Assembly: GCA_020161935.1 (NCBI GenBank)
Contig: JAIUNI010000005.1
Coordinates: forward strand, 310,001-374,000
DNA length: 64,000 nucleotides
Direction: 5' to 3'
Source of the DNA: Chloroflexota bacterium
GTDB lineage: Bacteria > Chloroflexota > Anaerolineae > Aggregatilineales > Phototrophicaceae
Under the pieces are notes generated by a model that worked only from the letters and a program-made list of their open reading frames with translations, had not been told where the DNA came from and did not search any database. Shown one piece after another: positions 17,586 to 26,442 of the stretch. A program made the position numbers and the translations under genes. How positions within the stretch are numbered: the stretch's first letter is position 1; the number at the start of each line of letters is the position of its first letter.

Positions 17586-18182
17586 TTAGGCTTCAAAGTC
17601 TGCTTCAGATACCGTCACGCCTTGAAAATGGGCGAAGGTTAAATCCGTAAATGCTAATCCACGCTTTTTGCGTATACGCTCAAACAGTGTTGAGTAACTT
17701 CCATCGTAACGCTTGGCTGAACCTAACTCAAGCACAGTCATCACCTGCTCGATAGCATCTTTGTCACCTTCGATCTCGACAAAGTTGCCGTAGGGCATTT
17801 CATCCAAGACAATTTCCGTGCCGTTTAGTTCATAAGTTGTGCGGTACTTCTCATAGATGAGATAAGGTGTATAACCCAATTTACCGAGAATGGTTTCCAT
17901 CGCCGCAAAGTCGCTGACTTCCACCTCAGCCTCAAAGCGGCTGACCACGCCATTGTCAACCGTGCCGTCATCTTTATAGGTGAGCCGCACGCGGGTATCT
18001 TCGCGCAGGCGAACAACCATGCCATGCGGGGTCAGGGTACGTTCCCTGTTGTCATAGCGGACGTTGCGTTCATATACGCGGGGCGCGGTCAGTTGTGCTC
18101 CGGCAGCTTCCAACCGATGCTGGACAGCCGCTAAGTCGGGCGCGTACAGTTTGATTTCTGTCTCATTGTATTTGGGGTTCAT
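17586..18182 (-). CDS. CYTH-domain protein (class IV adenylate cyclase-like / triphosphate tunnel enzyme)
   Basis: A 198-residue protein. The N-terminal 'ETEIK' (ExExK) motif is the signature of the CYTH fold, which binds inorganic or organic triphosphates in a beta tunnel with Mg. Further charged strands ('VRLREDTRVRLTYKDDG', 'RFEAEVEV', 'YEKYRTTYELNGTEIVLDEM') supply the expected tunnel residues. The sequence most resembles the class IV adenylate cyclase/thiamine triphosphatase-like group. The start at 18182 (MNPKYNE) places ExExK seven residues in, as usual; upstream in-frame residues look non-coding. The activity (cAMP synthesis or triphosphate hydrolysis) cannot be decided here. A separate CHAD gene is at 57.4 kb. 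Confidence 0.82.
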   Translation of the reverse strand: MNPKYNETEIKLYAPDLAAVQHRLEAAGAQLTAPRVYERNVRYDNRERTLTPHGMVVRLREDTRVRLTYKDDGTVDNGVVSRFEAEVEVSDFAAMETILGKLGYTPYLIYEKYRTTYELNGTEIVLDEMPYGNFVEIEGDKDAIEQVMTVLELGSAKRYDGSYSTLFERIRKKRGLAFTDLTFAHFQGVTVSEADFEA

Positions 18183-18311
18183 TTTGAGGACTTTCTTCGG
18201 GGTACTACACCGGTTTAGCCTGCTTATTATATATCGGAATATGCGTGTAGACTTTTGCGGAGGCACAATAAAGGTTATTCTTCAATCACTCATAAGAATT
18301 TGAGATGGGTG

Positions 18312-18428
18312 GTGGTTACAAAGTAAGTGGTATGTGTGAAACGGTGGCGCGGACGAGATGTATCTCGTCCCTACACGATGGATTCTGTTTGTGTTAGAGC
18401 AATGATTTATCACTTACCATATGACCAC
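18312..18428. repeat. MITE-like palindromic element, intact copy
   Basis: A left arm (18312-18332, beginning GTGGTTACA) and a right arm (18408-18428, ending TGACCAC) match in inverted orientation at about 16 of 21 positions, including GTAAGTG. Between them is a tight hairpin GGACGAGA-TGTA-TCTCGTCC (18351-18370) followed by CTAC. No open frame. The same design, with a shortened left arm, is at 15673-15759. Size and structure suggest a small non-autonomous element. Confidence 0.6.
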
Positions 18429-18432
18429 TACC

Positions 18433-18648
18433 TTGAGATGAAAAAGCAGATGAAGTATTTTTTTGATTGTTTTATTAGGTTGAGATGATCGCAAATTGAA
18501 GGGATAAGACCGCCAAACACAGAAAAGTACGGCAGTGGCTAAACCTTGCAGGGTGAGTTGTTTCTGTCTACCCGTTCATCATAAAAGACCAGAATCTATA
18601 TTCCCTGTTTAATTATTAAAGCGTACTGATTAGCGGACAAGCCTTTCA
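18433..18648. other. Intergenic stretch without recognised features
   Basis: About 215 AT-rich bases between the palindromic element and the terminator of the BMP-family gene. No convincing gene, RNA or promoter was seen on either strand. Confidence 0.5.
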
Positions 18649-18678
18649 GGGTGCTGTACCCTAGTGAGTACAGCACCC
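18649..18678 (-). terminator. Stem-loop terminator of BMP-family gene
   Basis: A perfect 11-bp stem (GGGTGCTGTAC, 18649-18659; GTACAGCACCC, 18668-18678) with an 8-base loop lies 21 bases past the stop codon of the minus-strand lipoprotein gene. The downstream T tract is weak, so factor-dependent termination is possible. Confidence 0.65.
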
Positions 18679-18699
18679 CTTTAGCGATGCTTTACTTCA

Positions 18700-19869
18700 C
18701 TAGGGGACATCAAGCGTAATGGAACCGTTCTTAATGCCATCGCTTGCTTGTTGGATACGAGCCTTTAGGTCAACGGGGATCTGGCTGTCCCAATCATGGA
18801 AGGGCGCGAGGCTGACACCCCCGTTTTGCAGTGTGCCGGTAATGATGCCAGCTTGGACAGAACCATCGGCGACTGTTTTCAGGTAGTTATAGACGGCGAC
18901 ATCCACGTTCTTCTTCGTGGAGGATAGCAGCGCGGTCTGCGCCGCAGGATAGGTGTTGTACTGGTCAACATCGAAGCCGATTGCCATCAGGTTGTTTTCC
19001 TTAGCAGCCAGCAGCGCCCCGTTAGCGGCAACACCGAAGATGACATCGCAGCCCGCGTTGATCAGGTCCTGCGCGGTATCCTTCCCGCCGGTGGGGTCCA
19101 TGAAGTTCGGGATGTTGCTATCGGTCGTCTGAATATTGATGTAGTTGTTCATGCCCTTCATGTCCTCGCCGGCTTGCCAGACCGCACCGGCACGGAAGCT
19201 CATGATGTAGCGGTCACTTCGCGGGGTTTTCAGACTGGAGATGGAGCATACAAAACCCGACTTAGACATGCCACCTGCTAAGACACCCGCGAGGAAACCC
19301 ATTTGTTCTTCCGCGAACATGAGGCTGGTGAGGTTAGTCAAATTGGCATCATACTGTGCGCCAGTGGAAGGGAGGTAGTCGCTGTCGATGATAGCGAATT
19401 TGATATTAGGATACTGTTTGGCTTTCAAAACCGTGGCATCGCCCATCAAGGAACCGACGGTGATGATGACGTTGTAGCCTTCGGTTGCTAACGCATCAAT
19501 ATTCTTTTCGTAGTCGGTAGGCTGCGTGGATTCAACGAATTTCACCTTGAAGCCCATGTCGGTGGCGGCTTTTTGTATGCCTGCCCATGCTAACTGGTTG
19601 AATGCTTGATCGTTCAGGCCACTGACATTGGTCACTAAACCGACCTTAATCGATATATTACCGGGCTGAACGGTGGTTGGTTGGGCGACTGCTGCCGTTG
19701 TAACCGGAGCGGTTGTTGGCTGATCCGCTGCTGGGATGACGGTTGGAACGGTCGTGGATTGAACCGCTGCGGTCGGCGCAGTTGTGGGCGAGGCGGTAAG
19801 CGAGCAGGCGGTGAGCGATAGGGTGGCTGTTAATAGGGCGGCCTGAATAAACCAGAGTCGCTTTGACAT
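18700..19869 (-). CDS. BMP-family ABC transporter substrate-binding lipoprotein
   Basis: A 389-residue lipoprotein. The signal peptide ends in a lipobox at 'LTAC' (Cys22), followed by a long Thr/Ala/Pro linker to about residue 70. The mature domain has BMP/PnrA features: 'VGLVTNVSGLNDQAFNQ', 'EKNIDALATEGYNVIITVGS', and a late 'AIGFDVDQY'. Family members bind purine nucleosides or related ligands. GAGGAG precedes the ATG. It lies 44 bases downstream of a MacB-like permease rather than beside the usual BmpA-type permease and ATPase genes, so either it is cotranscribed with the exporter by chance or it serves a distant importer. Confidence 0.85.
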   Translation of the reverse strand: MSKRLWFIQAALLTATLSLTACSLTASPTTAPTAAVQSTTVPTVIPAADQPTTAPVTTAAVAQPTTVQPGNISIKVGLVTNVSGLNDQAFNQLAWAGIQKAATDMGFKVKFVESTQPTDYEKNIDALATEGYNVIITVGSLMGDATVLKAKQYPNIKFAIIDSDYLPSTGAQYDANLTNLTSLMFAEEQMGFLAGVLAGGMSKSGFVCSISSLKTPRSDRYIMSFRAGAVWQAGEDMKGMNNYINIQTTDSNIPNFMDPTGGKDTAQDLINAGCDVIFGVAANGALLAAKENNLMAIGFDVDQYNTYPAAQTALLSSTKKNVDVAVYNYLKTVADGSVQAGIITGTLQNGGVSLAPFHDWDSQIPVDLKARIQQASDGIKNGSITLDVP

Positions 19870-19913
19870 TCTGAACTCCTCTTTTAAATGCTGATTGCAG
19901 ACGAATGATGCTC

Positions 19914-22589
19914 CTACAGATTTTGTTCTTTGATCGTGTCCACGATGTTGTCGTTGCGGATAGTCGCGCCGGAGATCATCATGGTGACGAATACGATTGC
20001 TAAGATGCCGATGATGCAGGCCGCAATCGCTCCCCACGGCAGGGTGAAGTTAAACGTGCCGACCCCACTTCCGAACTGGGAGTAGATGAACACGCTCACG
20101 GCGATGGCGATGGGCAGGCCATACAGTAGGGCGGTCAGACCGTAGAACAGACTCTCATAACGCAGCATCCGCCGGAAGCCAGCCGGTGTTAGCCCGACCG
20201 ATTTGAGCATGGCGAACTCGCGCCGACGCAGTTTGATGCTGGTATCGAGGGTGTTGACGATATTGGTCACCCCGATTAGTGTAATCAGCGTCATGAACCC
20301 ATAGAAGAACAGGTTCGTCAGCAGCGTTTGTAGGCTGTTACTCTGGTTGAACTCCTTCATCGATTGGTAGGAGAAGTTGCCCCCAACCGTGGATTTGTAG
20401 AGCCGTTCGATGGCTACAAGTGCCGTATCCGGGTCATCGCTTTTCAGGGTCATGTTGCCGGGATTGATGGGGCCAAGCTGCACCATCTGGTCGCTCAAAC
20501 TGTCAAAGACAGCATCCGAGACGAACAAAGTCGGAGTCAACGTCATGCCCATGAAGCCGAGAGGGGTTTCCTCGGTGACGGTACCCACCGTCCATGTCAG
20601 GCTGTCTATTGCATCGCCTCCGGTTTGAGGGGAAGGCCAGCCCTGCATCCTGTTGGCTGTAATCGTATCGCCCGGCTTGAGGTTGAATAAGTCGAAATCG
20701 TACAGTTTTCCACTCTGGCGCAGGGTGATATGGTTGACCAAGATCGCCAGCGGTTTGGATGGATCGGAATACTGTGCTAAGTCCAGACCAAGCTGCCCGG
20801 CATAGTGGGCAAACTCGGTCGGCCCAACGGCATTTACCTCCAGTACAAACTCGTAAGTACCGTCTTCACGAACGGTCGGCAGATATTGATTGTCAAGACT
20901 GGTCAATTCCTGCAACGCTTGGTATGCAGGGTCGGTGATTACGGAACGTTCAGGGATGTACTCTGAGTAGTGCGAGCGTCGGAACGTAACCCGCTGCACT
21001 TCGGGCAGTTGAACGACCCGCTCTGCAAAATCTTCGGCGTGGGTTTGGCGGTAGTCGAGGTCGATCATCAGGTCAAAGTTCATCGCTTGGACGGCTATGT
21101 TTTGGGTGGTGTTGGTATACAACGTCAAGGAGTTGAAGGCTACGAATAGGATAATGCTAATCATGAGCGACAGCACCGTGGTACGGTAACGCTTCTGATC
21201 GCGTTTGAGGGATTTAAGCGCCAACTCACCCTCGAACCCGAACATGCGCCGGATCAGCGGATTGGTACGTAGGTCGAGCAGCTTGCCTTCCTCGACCTCC
21301 CCGCTCTGGCGGATGGCATCAATAGGTGAAACACGGGCGGCACGGCGGGCGGGAACCCATGCCGAAAGCACGATGGTCACTGCTGAAAACAGCACCGTCA
21401 AGACGATGACCAGTGGCGACACCACCAGCGGCATCCCCTGTTCCGCGTCAAGGATCACTTGCGCGACGATTCCCTGCGTGAGCTTCAAGAGGATTGCTAC
21501 CCCGATGATAGCCCCGACGATGCCCAGTGGAATAGCAATTGCGGCGATGACCCCGGCTTCAATCAGCACGATGCGGCGGATTTGCGCCGAGGTCGCTCCG
21601 ACACTGGCAAACATGCCGAACTGCTTCTTACGATCACCAATTGAGATGGCGAAAGCATTGTAGATCACGAACGCCGAACCGCACACAATCAGGATGATGA
21701 GGGTGGCGAGGATCACGGGGAAGAAACGGGCGTAGTTATCATGGCTGCTAGCACCCATCCAACTCAATAAATCCTCGTTATAGACGATGCTTTCGGTGGG
21801 CTGGCCGTCTGGCCCCGTGATTGTCGCCAACCCGATGCTTTCCGCCATTTGCGGCGCACTGCTATAGATACTGTGCGGATCATGAGCAAGGATCGAAATA
21901 TCCATCTTGTCCGCTGCTGCCAATTGTGCGGGGTCAAGGTAAGTCAAGGCCGGGAAACTTGCAGGCATACTGGTTTCGTCGGCCAGCGGCACCATCAATC
22001 CGACTACGGTGTAGGTTTTAGAAACGGAGGGGATAAAGGTTTCCCCATCGGCCAGAGCCACATATTCTTCGCCTCCCCATGCCTTGACCATCTCATCGTG
22101 GTTGGGAATATCCCTCTGACCGAAAGTAACCGCCACAGTGGAGCCGACTTTCAAGCCGAGACCAGAATCCCCTATCATCACCGGCGAAACGAGCAGTTCA
22201 TCCGCGTTTTGAGGGTAACGACCTGTGATGAGCTTGATATTTCGATTTTGGAATGAAAGTGTGTCATAGGCCGTGATGTACAGATAGGGTCGAACGGTGT
22301 TCTGGCTGCCGTAGGTGGCGTTCCCAAGCCACGAACTGAACATTGATGTCTCGACGGCGTTGTTTTCGGTGATATATTTCGCTTTTTCGAACGGTACCGC
22401 GAGAAACCGGGCATGCCAACTCCCTGACATGAAAATCTCGTGGTCGATCATCATCTTCTGGAAACTGAGACCCAGCAGCAGCACCCCGCAGATTAGGGCA
22501 GAGGACAGAACCGCCCCCAAGATGGTCACGGCAGTACGCTTCTTATTCAGCCGCAGGTACTTCAGGGTATAGGTTGTGAGGATGTTCAT
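19914..22589 (-). CDS. ABC exporter permease, FtsX/MacB-like, two FtsX domains
   Basis: An 891-residue membrane protein with an N-terminal membrane segment (about 18-40), a long extracytoplasmic MacB-type domain (about 45-270), a first FtsX block of three segments (about 290-420), a second membrane segment and extracytoplasmic domain (about 470-740), and a second FtsX block (about 760-880). This ten-segment layout matches BceB/VexF/YtrF-like exporters of peptides or lipoproteins. Its start overlaps the stop of the ATPase gene (ATGA). It belongs with the adjacent two-component system, an arrangement typical of antimicrobial peptide sensing and detoxification. Confidence 0.87.
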   Translation of the reverse strand: MNILTTYTLKYLRLNKKRTAVTILGAVLSSALICGVLLLGLSFQKMMIDHEIFMSGSWHARFLAVPFEKAKYITENNAVETSMFSSWLGNATYGSQNTVRPYLYITAYDTLSFQNRNIKLITGRYPQNADELLVSPVMIGDSGLGLKVGSTVAVTFGQRDIPNHDEMVKAWGGEEYVALADGETFIPSVSKTYTVVGLMVPLADETSMPASFPALTYLDPAQLAAADKMDISILAHDPHSIYSSAPQMAESIGLATITGPDGQPTESIVYNEDLLSWMGASSHDNYARFFPVILATLIILIVCGSAFVIYNAFAISIGDRKKQFGMFASVGATSAQIRRIVLIEAGVIAAIAIPLGIVGAIIGVAILLKLTQGIVAQVILDAEQGMPLVVSPLVIVLTVLFSAVTIVLSAWVPARRAARVSPIDAIRQSGEVEEGKLLDLRTNPLIRRMFGFEGELALKSLKRDQKRYRTTVLSLMISIILFVAFNSLTLYTNTTQNIAVQAMNFDLMIDLDYRQTHAEDFAERVVQLPEVQRVTFRRSHYSEYIPERSVITDPAYQALQELTSLDNQYLPTVREDGTYEFVLEVNAVGPTEFAHYAGQLGLDLAQYSDPSKPLAILVNHITLRQSGKLYDFDLFNLKPGDTITANRMQGWPSPQTGGDAIDSLTWTVGTVTEETPLGFMGMTLTPTLFVSDAVFDSLSDQMVQLGPINPGNMTLKSDDPDTALVAIERLYKSTVGGNFSYQSMKEFNQSNSLQTLLTNLFFYGFMTLITLIGVTNIVNTLDTSIKLRRREFAMLKSVGLTPAGFRRMLRYESLFYGLTALLYGLPIAIAVSVFIYSQFGSGVGTFNFTLPWGAIAACIIGILAIVFVTMMISGATIRNDNIVDTIKEQNL

Positions 22590-23269
22590 GCCCGCACCAC
22601 CTCGTCTCGCATGATGTGACCGTCGCCGAAGGTGATAATGCGGTCGGCTTGTAAGGCGATTTCGCGGTCGTGCGTTACCAAGATCAATGTTTGGTGGTAG
22701 CGCTGGTTCGAGAGCTTGAGCAGGGAGATGATTTCTTTGGCGTTACTGCTATCAAGGTTGCCGGTCGGCTCGTCGGCCAGCATGAGCGCGGGGTTGTTGA
22801 TGAGCGCCCGCCCGATAGAGACGCGCTGCTGCTGTCCGCCCGATAGTTGGTTGGGCAGATGCTTGGTTCGATCAGCCAACCCTAATGTGGTCACAATCTC
22901 TTTGAGGTGTGCCTCATCTAGTCTGCGCCCGTCGAGCAGCAGGGGTAGGGTAATATTCTCCTCCATGTTAAGGATGGGGATCAGGTTATAGAACTGGTAG
23001 ATCAGCCCGATTTGACGACGACGGAAAATGGCGAGTTGGGTCTGGTCGAGACTAAAGATGTCTGTGCCATCCACCAGCACCTGACCGGACGTGGGTGTAT
23101 CGACCCCACCTAAGATGTGCAGCAGTGTCGATTTGCCCGAGCCGGATGAGCCGACGATGGCGACGAACTCCCCCTTTTCCACACTGAAGCTGACATTATC
23201 AATCGCTTTGATCTGCGTATCGCCTTTGCCATATATCTTTGAAAGGTTATTCACCTTGAGAATTTCCAC
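22586..23269 (-). CDS. ABC transporter ATP-binding protein (MacB/LolD-like)
   Basis: A 227-residue ATPase with Walker A 'GSSGSGKST', Q-loop region, signature 'LSGGQQQR' and Walker B 'LMLADEPTGNLD', typical of the LolD/MacB exporter class. A GTG start at 23269 is favoured because GGAGG lies six bases upstream and it aligns with the usual N-terminus ('EILKVNNLSKIYG'). Translationally coupled to the downstream permease through a four-base overlap. Upstream, three spaced GTCAC repeats may bind the response regulator encoded nearby. Confidence 0.9.
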   Translation of the reverse strand: MEILKVNNLSKIYGKGDTQIKAIDNVSFSVEKGEFVAIVGSSGSGKSTLLHILGGVDTPTSGQVLVDGTDIFSLDQTQLAIFRRRQIGLIYQFYNLIPILNMEENITLPLLLDGRRLDEAHLKEIVTTLGLADRTKHLPNQLSGGQQQRVSIGRALINNPALMLADEPTGNLDSSNAKEIISLLKLSNQRYHQTLILVTHDREIALQADRIITFGDGHIMRDEVVRA

Positions 23270-23318
23270 GACATACCTCCAATTTATAGTACTGACTTTC
23301 ACAGCATATCGGTGGTGG

Positions 23319-23346
23319 GTGACTCTCCGGTGACTGCAATTGTGAC
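23319..23346 (-). promoter_or_regulatory. Triple direct repeat, candidate OmpR-type response-regulator site
   Basis: Read on the minus strand, three GTCAC units occur with starts 12 and 11 bases apart, about 50-80 bases upstream of the ABC ATPase start. OmpR/PhoB-family regulators bind head-to-tail repeats at about 11-base spacing, and such a regulator gene lies 1.3 kb away in the same cluster. Confidence 0.5.
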
Positions 23347-23415
23347 AATTTATTCACTTTACAGGGTGTTTGGATCAATGTAGGCGGTTGGAGTAAGCTG
23401 TGGAGCTACCGTGCC

Positions 23416-24648
23416 TTAAACCACGCCACGGAAAAGGCGAATCTCGAAACTGGTTCCCAGACCACGCTGGCTGCGGACGGCGATATCCCCACCTTGAGCG
23501 TTAAAGATCGCTTTGGCTAACGCTAACCCGATGCCGACACTATTTTCGCCCGCGTTAGTACCCCGGTAAAAGCGGTTGAAGATGTTGGGCAAGTCCCTAC
23601 TGGGGATGCCTTCGCCGTCATCTCTGACGGTGATCTCGGCATACAGGACGTTCGCGGCGTAAACGATCTCAATCTTCCCACCTTCTGGCGTATGCTCCAC
23701 GCAGTTTTTAACGACATTCGTTAAGGCTTCGGCACTCCAGTTGAGGTCGCCTGTAAAGCTCGCGCCGTCATCCCCGTGGACTTCGAGACGCTGCTTTTTG
23801 ATTTCGAGCGGGATCTCCAGCGGCTCCAGCGCACGCCGCACCAACTCACGGAGCTTCACAGGCTCACGCTTGAAAGCTGCCGTGCCAGCATCCAAACGGG
23901 CTAGCTTGAGCAGTGCCGCTATCAACCATTGGATGCGCCAAAGCTGGGTACGCAACCGCTCGACGAAGGCACGGCGGTCTTCCGCAGGCGGGTCTTCAGC
24001 CAGCAGGTCAGCAAGCACTCCCATAGAGGTGAGGGGCGTTTTGATCTGGTGTGAAATATCAGTGATTAGATTGGAGAGGGCGGTCTTATCCTTTTGCAGC
24101 ATCTCGGCCTGTTCGCGCAACCGTACGGTGACTTTGTAAAGGTCGTTCTTTAGCAGGCTGAAACTGCCTTCGCCGTTGTCACGCACATCTAAGGCGTAAT
24201 CACCCGCTTCGATCTGGCGCAGGTAAGCTGACAGCCCGACGACTTGCGTGGATATGGAACGCCGGTATCCTACTAGCGGCAGGGCAAATCCGATACAGGC
24301 TAGTCCTGTTAACGCGAATCCGGCTGGCAGCAAACGTGCTAACAGACCGACTCCGATACCGCTTTGCGCTGCGCCTAAGTCTTGCAGCCCATATCTACCC
24401 AGCACTTGATGTCCCAAGCTGACGGAGAGGGCATCCGGCGCACTAAGATCCTGCACCACCCGCGCCTCAGCTTGGGGATATTTTTGTGCTACCGTGCCGA
24501 CAATACCGGCGTAAGTATCCGCAAGTGCGCGATTCACGTAGACCGTCATGACTAGGCCAAGAGCGGCGGTTAGCAGGAGCGCGGCCAGCGATAGGACAGC
24601 TATGCGATACAGCAAACGCCGGTCTTCAATATGTGTGAGAAGATCCAT
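23416..24648 (-). CDS. Sensor histidine kinase
   Basis: A 410-residue membrane kinase. Two membrane segments (about 14-37 and 98-127) bracket a small extracytoplasmic domain of about 60 residues. A HAMP-like linker leads to HisKA with phospho-acceptor His200 ('DISHQIKTPLT'), and an ATPase domain with N-box 'NVVKNCVEHTP', 'DDGEGIP' and 'GVGIGLALAKAI'. AGGTGA lies before ATG 24648; a GTG at 24657 that overlaps the regulator stop is an alternative. It should phosphorylate the upstream response regulator and control the ABC exporter. Confidence 0.88.
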   Translation of the reverse strand: MDLLTHIEDRRLLYRIAVLSLAALLLTAALGLVMTVYVNRALADTYAGIVGTVAQKYPQAEARVVQDLSAPDALSVSLGHQVLGRYGLQDLGAAQSGIGVGLLARLLPAGFALTGLACIGFALPLVGYRRSISTQVVGLSAYLRQIEAGDYALDVRDNGEGSFSLLKNDLYKVTVRLREQAEMLQKDKTALSNLITDISHQIKTPLTSMGVLADLLAEDPPAEDRRAFVERLRTQLWRIQWLIAALLKLARLDAGTAAFKREPVKLRELVRRALEPLEIPLEIKKQRLEVHGDDGASFTGDLNWSAEALTNVVKNCVEHTPEGGKIEIVYAANVLYAEITVRDDGEGIPSRDLPNIFNRFYRGTNAGENSVGIGLALAKAIFNAQGGDIAVRSQRGLGTSFEIRLFRGVV

Positions 24649-24649
24649 G

Positions 24650-25330
24650 TCAGTCACCTGCCTTATAGCCTAAGCCGCGCACCGTCTTAATTAGTTCCGG
24701 GTTCTGCGGGTCATCCTCGAGCTTCTCGCGCAGGCGCTTGATATAGACGGTAAGGGTGTTGTCGTTGACGAAATCCTCGTCCACATCCCAGATATGCGCC
24801 AAGATCTGGGCTCGGGTGAGTACGCGGCCTTGATTGGTGAACAGGGTGAGCAGCAGACGATATTCCAGCGCCGTTAGGAGTACCTCACTGCCGTTCTTGT
24901 AAACTTTGGCCTGCTGGGCAATTACCGTTACGTCCCCGCAGATAAGTGTGTGATCTGATGCCTCGACCGGTCCGCGCCGCCGCATCACAGCCTTCATGCG
25001 TGAGATCAACTCGCGCAAGCGGAAGGGCTTGGTCAGGTAGTCGTCTGCGCCCAGATCGAGGCTAAGGACGATGCTAGCCTCTTCGTCGCGGGCAGAGAGG
25101 ACGATGATGGGCGTATCCCCGGCAGCACGGATTTCCTTGCATAACTCGTAGCCGCTGCCATCCGGTAGACCGAGGTCGAGCAGTACCAGATCAAAGGAGT
25201 CGCGTTTGAGCAGGTCGCGGGCTTCTTCTAGGCGGTAAGCCAAACTGATCTGGAAACCGTCTTGCTTGAGTGAGTATTCCACCCCCATAGCAATGGTGGC
25301 ATCATCTTCGATTAAAAGGATAGCGGACAT
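24650..25330 (-). CDS. OmpR/PhoB-family response regulator
   Basis: A 226-residue regulator. The receiver domain (1-120) has the acidic pocket 'EDD' at 8-10, phospho-acceptor Asp52 ('LLDLGLPDG'), 'VLSAR' and Lys in 'TKPF'. The C-terminal winged helix (about 130-225) has 'LTALEYRLLLTLFTNQGRVLTR' split by the recognition helix 'NDNTLTVYIKRLREKL'. GAGGAATG-type ribosome site precedes the ATG. It forms an operon with the kinase, and its likely target is the adjacent exporter promoter. Confidence 0.9.
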   Translation of the reverse strand: MSAILLIEDDATIAMGVEYSLKQDGFQISLAYRLEEARDLLKRDSFDLVLLDLGLPDGSGYELCKEIRAAGDTPIIVLSARDEEASIVLSLDLGADDYLTKPFRLRELISRMKAVMRRRGPVEASDHTLICGDVTVIAQQAKVYKNGSEVLLTALEYRLLLTLFTNQGRVLTRAQILAHIWDVDEDFVNDNTLTVYIKRLREKLEDDPQNPELIKTVRGLGYKAGD

Positions 25331-25415
25331 AGATCATTCCTCGCATTCGAGATTGGTACGCCGTAATTATAACAAGAGCGTTTTACCGACTCTCAATGAT
25401 GAGGATATTTTCAAC

Positions 25416-25440
25416 CACAGGTTTGACCCTCAAACTGGTG
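25416..25440. promoter_or_regulatory. Dyad in divergent promoter region
   Basis: The arms CACAGGTTTGA and TCAAACTGGTG match at 9 of 11 positions around a 3-base centre, in the 289-base gap between the divergent response-regulator and endonuclease genes. A second small hairpin (ACGCTT-TTC-AAGCGT) follows near 25491. Either could be an operator; nothing else was recognised in the gap. Confidence 0.35.
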
Positions 25441-25619
25441 AACGTTAGAAAATGTTCCAGCTATCGTTCTACTCTCCCTTCGATAACTTTTACGCTTTTC
25501 AAGCGTAGTAGACAACTCACACGGGTCGTAGGAGCTATAGGCATATAAGCCACCCGGTTCTGTAGATGGTTGCCGAGGTGTGTTACAACCAGACAAATAA
25601 ACGAAGCTGAGGAATGCGT

Positions 25620-26315
25620 ATGTTTCCAGAAATTAAATCGACTCTGCAAGAAAAAGCGATGGATATGTACGAAATTTTTCTAAAAATGTATGGTGAACGC
25701 TCGCTTAAGCCAACGCGGCGCGATGCGATGACCGAACTGATTATGACGATTCTGTCCCACCGGACAACTGCCGCGAACGAGAAGTTAGCCTTTACACGGA
25801 TGTGGGATTATTACGGTTCATGGGAAGCGATTCGCGATGGCGACACCGCCAAACTCACCGAATTGATTGCTCCATCCAATTACCCTGAAGTCAAAGCGCC
25901 ATATATCAAAGCCACGCTCGCGAAGATTATTGAAGAACGGGGTGAAGCCAATATCGACTTCTTGGAAAACCTTCCTGTTGACGAGGGTTTACGGTGGTTA
26001 CGTTCGCTCACGGGGGTAGGCATTAAAACAGCATCCTTAGTTCTACTTTTTAATTTTAGTAAGGCAATTATGCCTGTTGATACGCATGTTCACCGTGTTA
26101 GCCTGCGAACAGGTTTAATTCCACCGCGTACCAGTGCCGATAAGGCTCATATGCTTCTCCTCAAGATTCTTCCGAATGAGCCGCATATTTTGTTTAACTT
26201 TCATGTGACGTGCCTTCGACACGGGCAAAGGATTTGTACCTGGAACGCGCCTAAATGTAACCAGTGTCCCATCAATCACTTATGCGACTACTATCATCAG
26301 GTCTATAAGTCGTAG
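25620..26315 (+). CDS. Endonuclease III-family DNA glycosylase (HhH-GPD, 4Fe-4S)
   Basis: A 231-residue base-excision glycosylase. The helix-hairpin-helix is 'LTGVGIKTASL' with catalytic Lys136, followed by catalytic Asp154 in 'VDTHVHR'. The C-terminal iron-sulfur loop has Cys206, Cys213, Cys216 and Cys222 in the canonical C-x6-C-x2-C-x5-C spacing. Having both Lys and Asp implies a bifunctional glycosylase/AP lyase acting on oxidised pyrimidines or related lesions. ATG 25620 is favoured over 25614 because GAGGA sits directly against the earlier ATG but at a good distance from this one. It is transcribed alone. Confidence 0.87.
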   Translation: MFPEIKSTLQEKAMDMYEIFLKMYGERSLKPTRRDAMTELIMTILSHRTTAANEKLAFTRMWDYYGSWEAIRDGDTAKLTELIAPSNYPEVKAPYIKATLAKIIEERGEANIDFLENLPVDEGLRWLRSLTGVGIKTASLVLLFNFSKAIMPVDTHVHRVSLRTGLIPPRTSADKAHMLLLKILPNEPHILFNFHVTCLRHGQRICTWNAPKCNQCPINHLCDYYHQVYKS

Positions 26316-26389
26316 TGAGCATTCTGATTAATTAACTGTGAAGTGCTGGCAAGAGCAAGCGTGCACAAACTCTTGATAAACACGACTGA

Positions 26390-26422
26390 GGCAACACAGC
26401 TTGAAAGTAACGCTGTGTTGCC
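26390..26422. terminator. Terminator hairpin between convergent genes
   Basis: A perfect 11-bp stem (GGCAACACAGC, 26390-26400; GCTGTGTTGCC, 26412-26422) with an 11-base loop lies between the endonuclease gene and the convergent copper ATPase gene and could serve both strands. The T tract is weak. Confidence 0.7.
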
Positions 26423-26442
26423 TGCTTAGGATAGATCACCGA

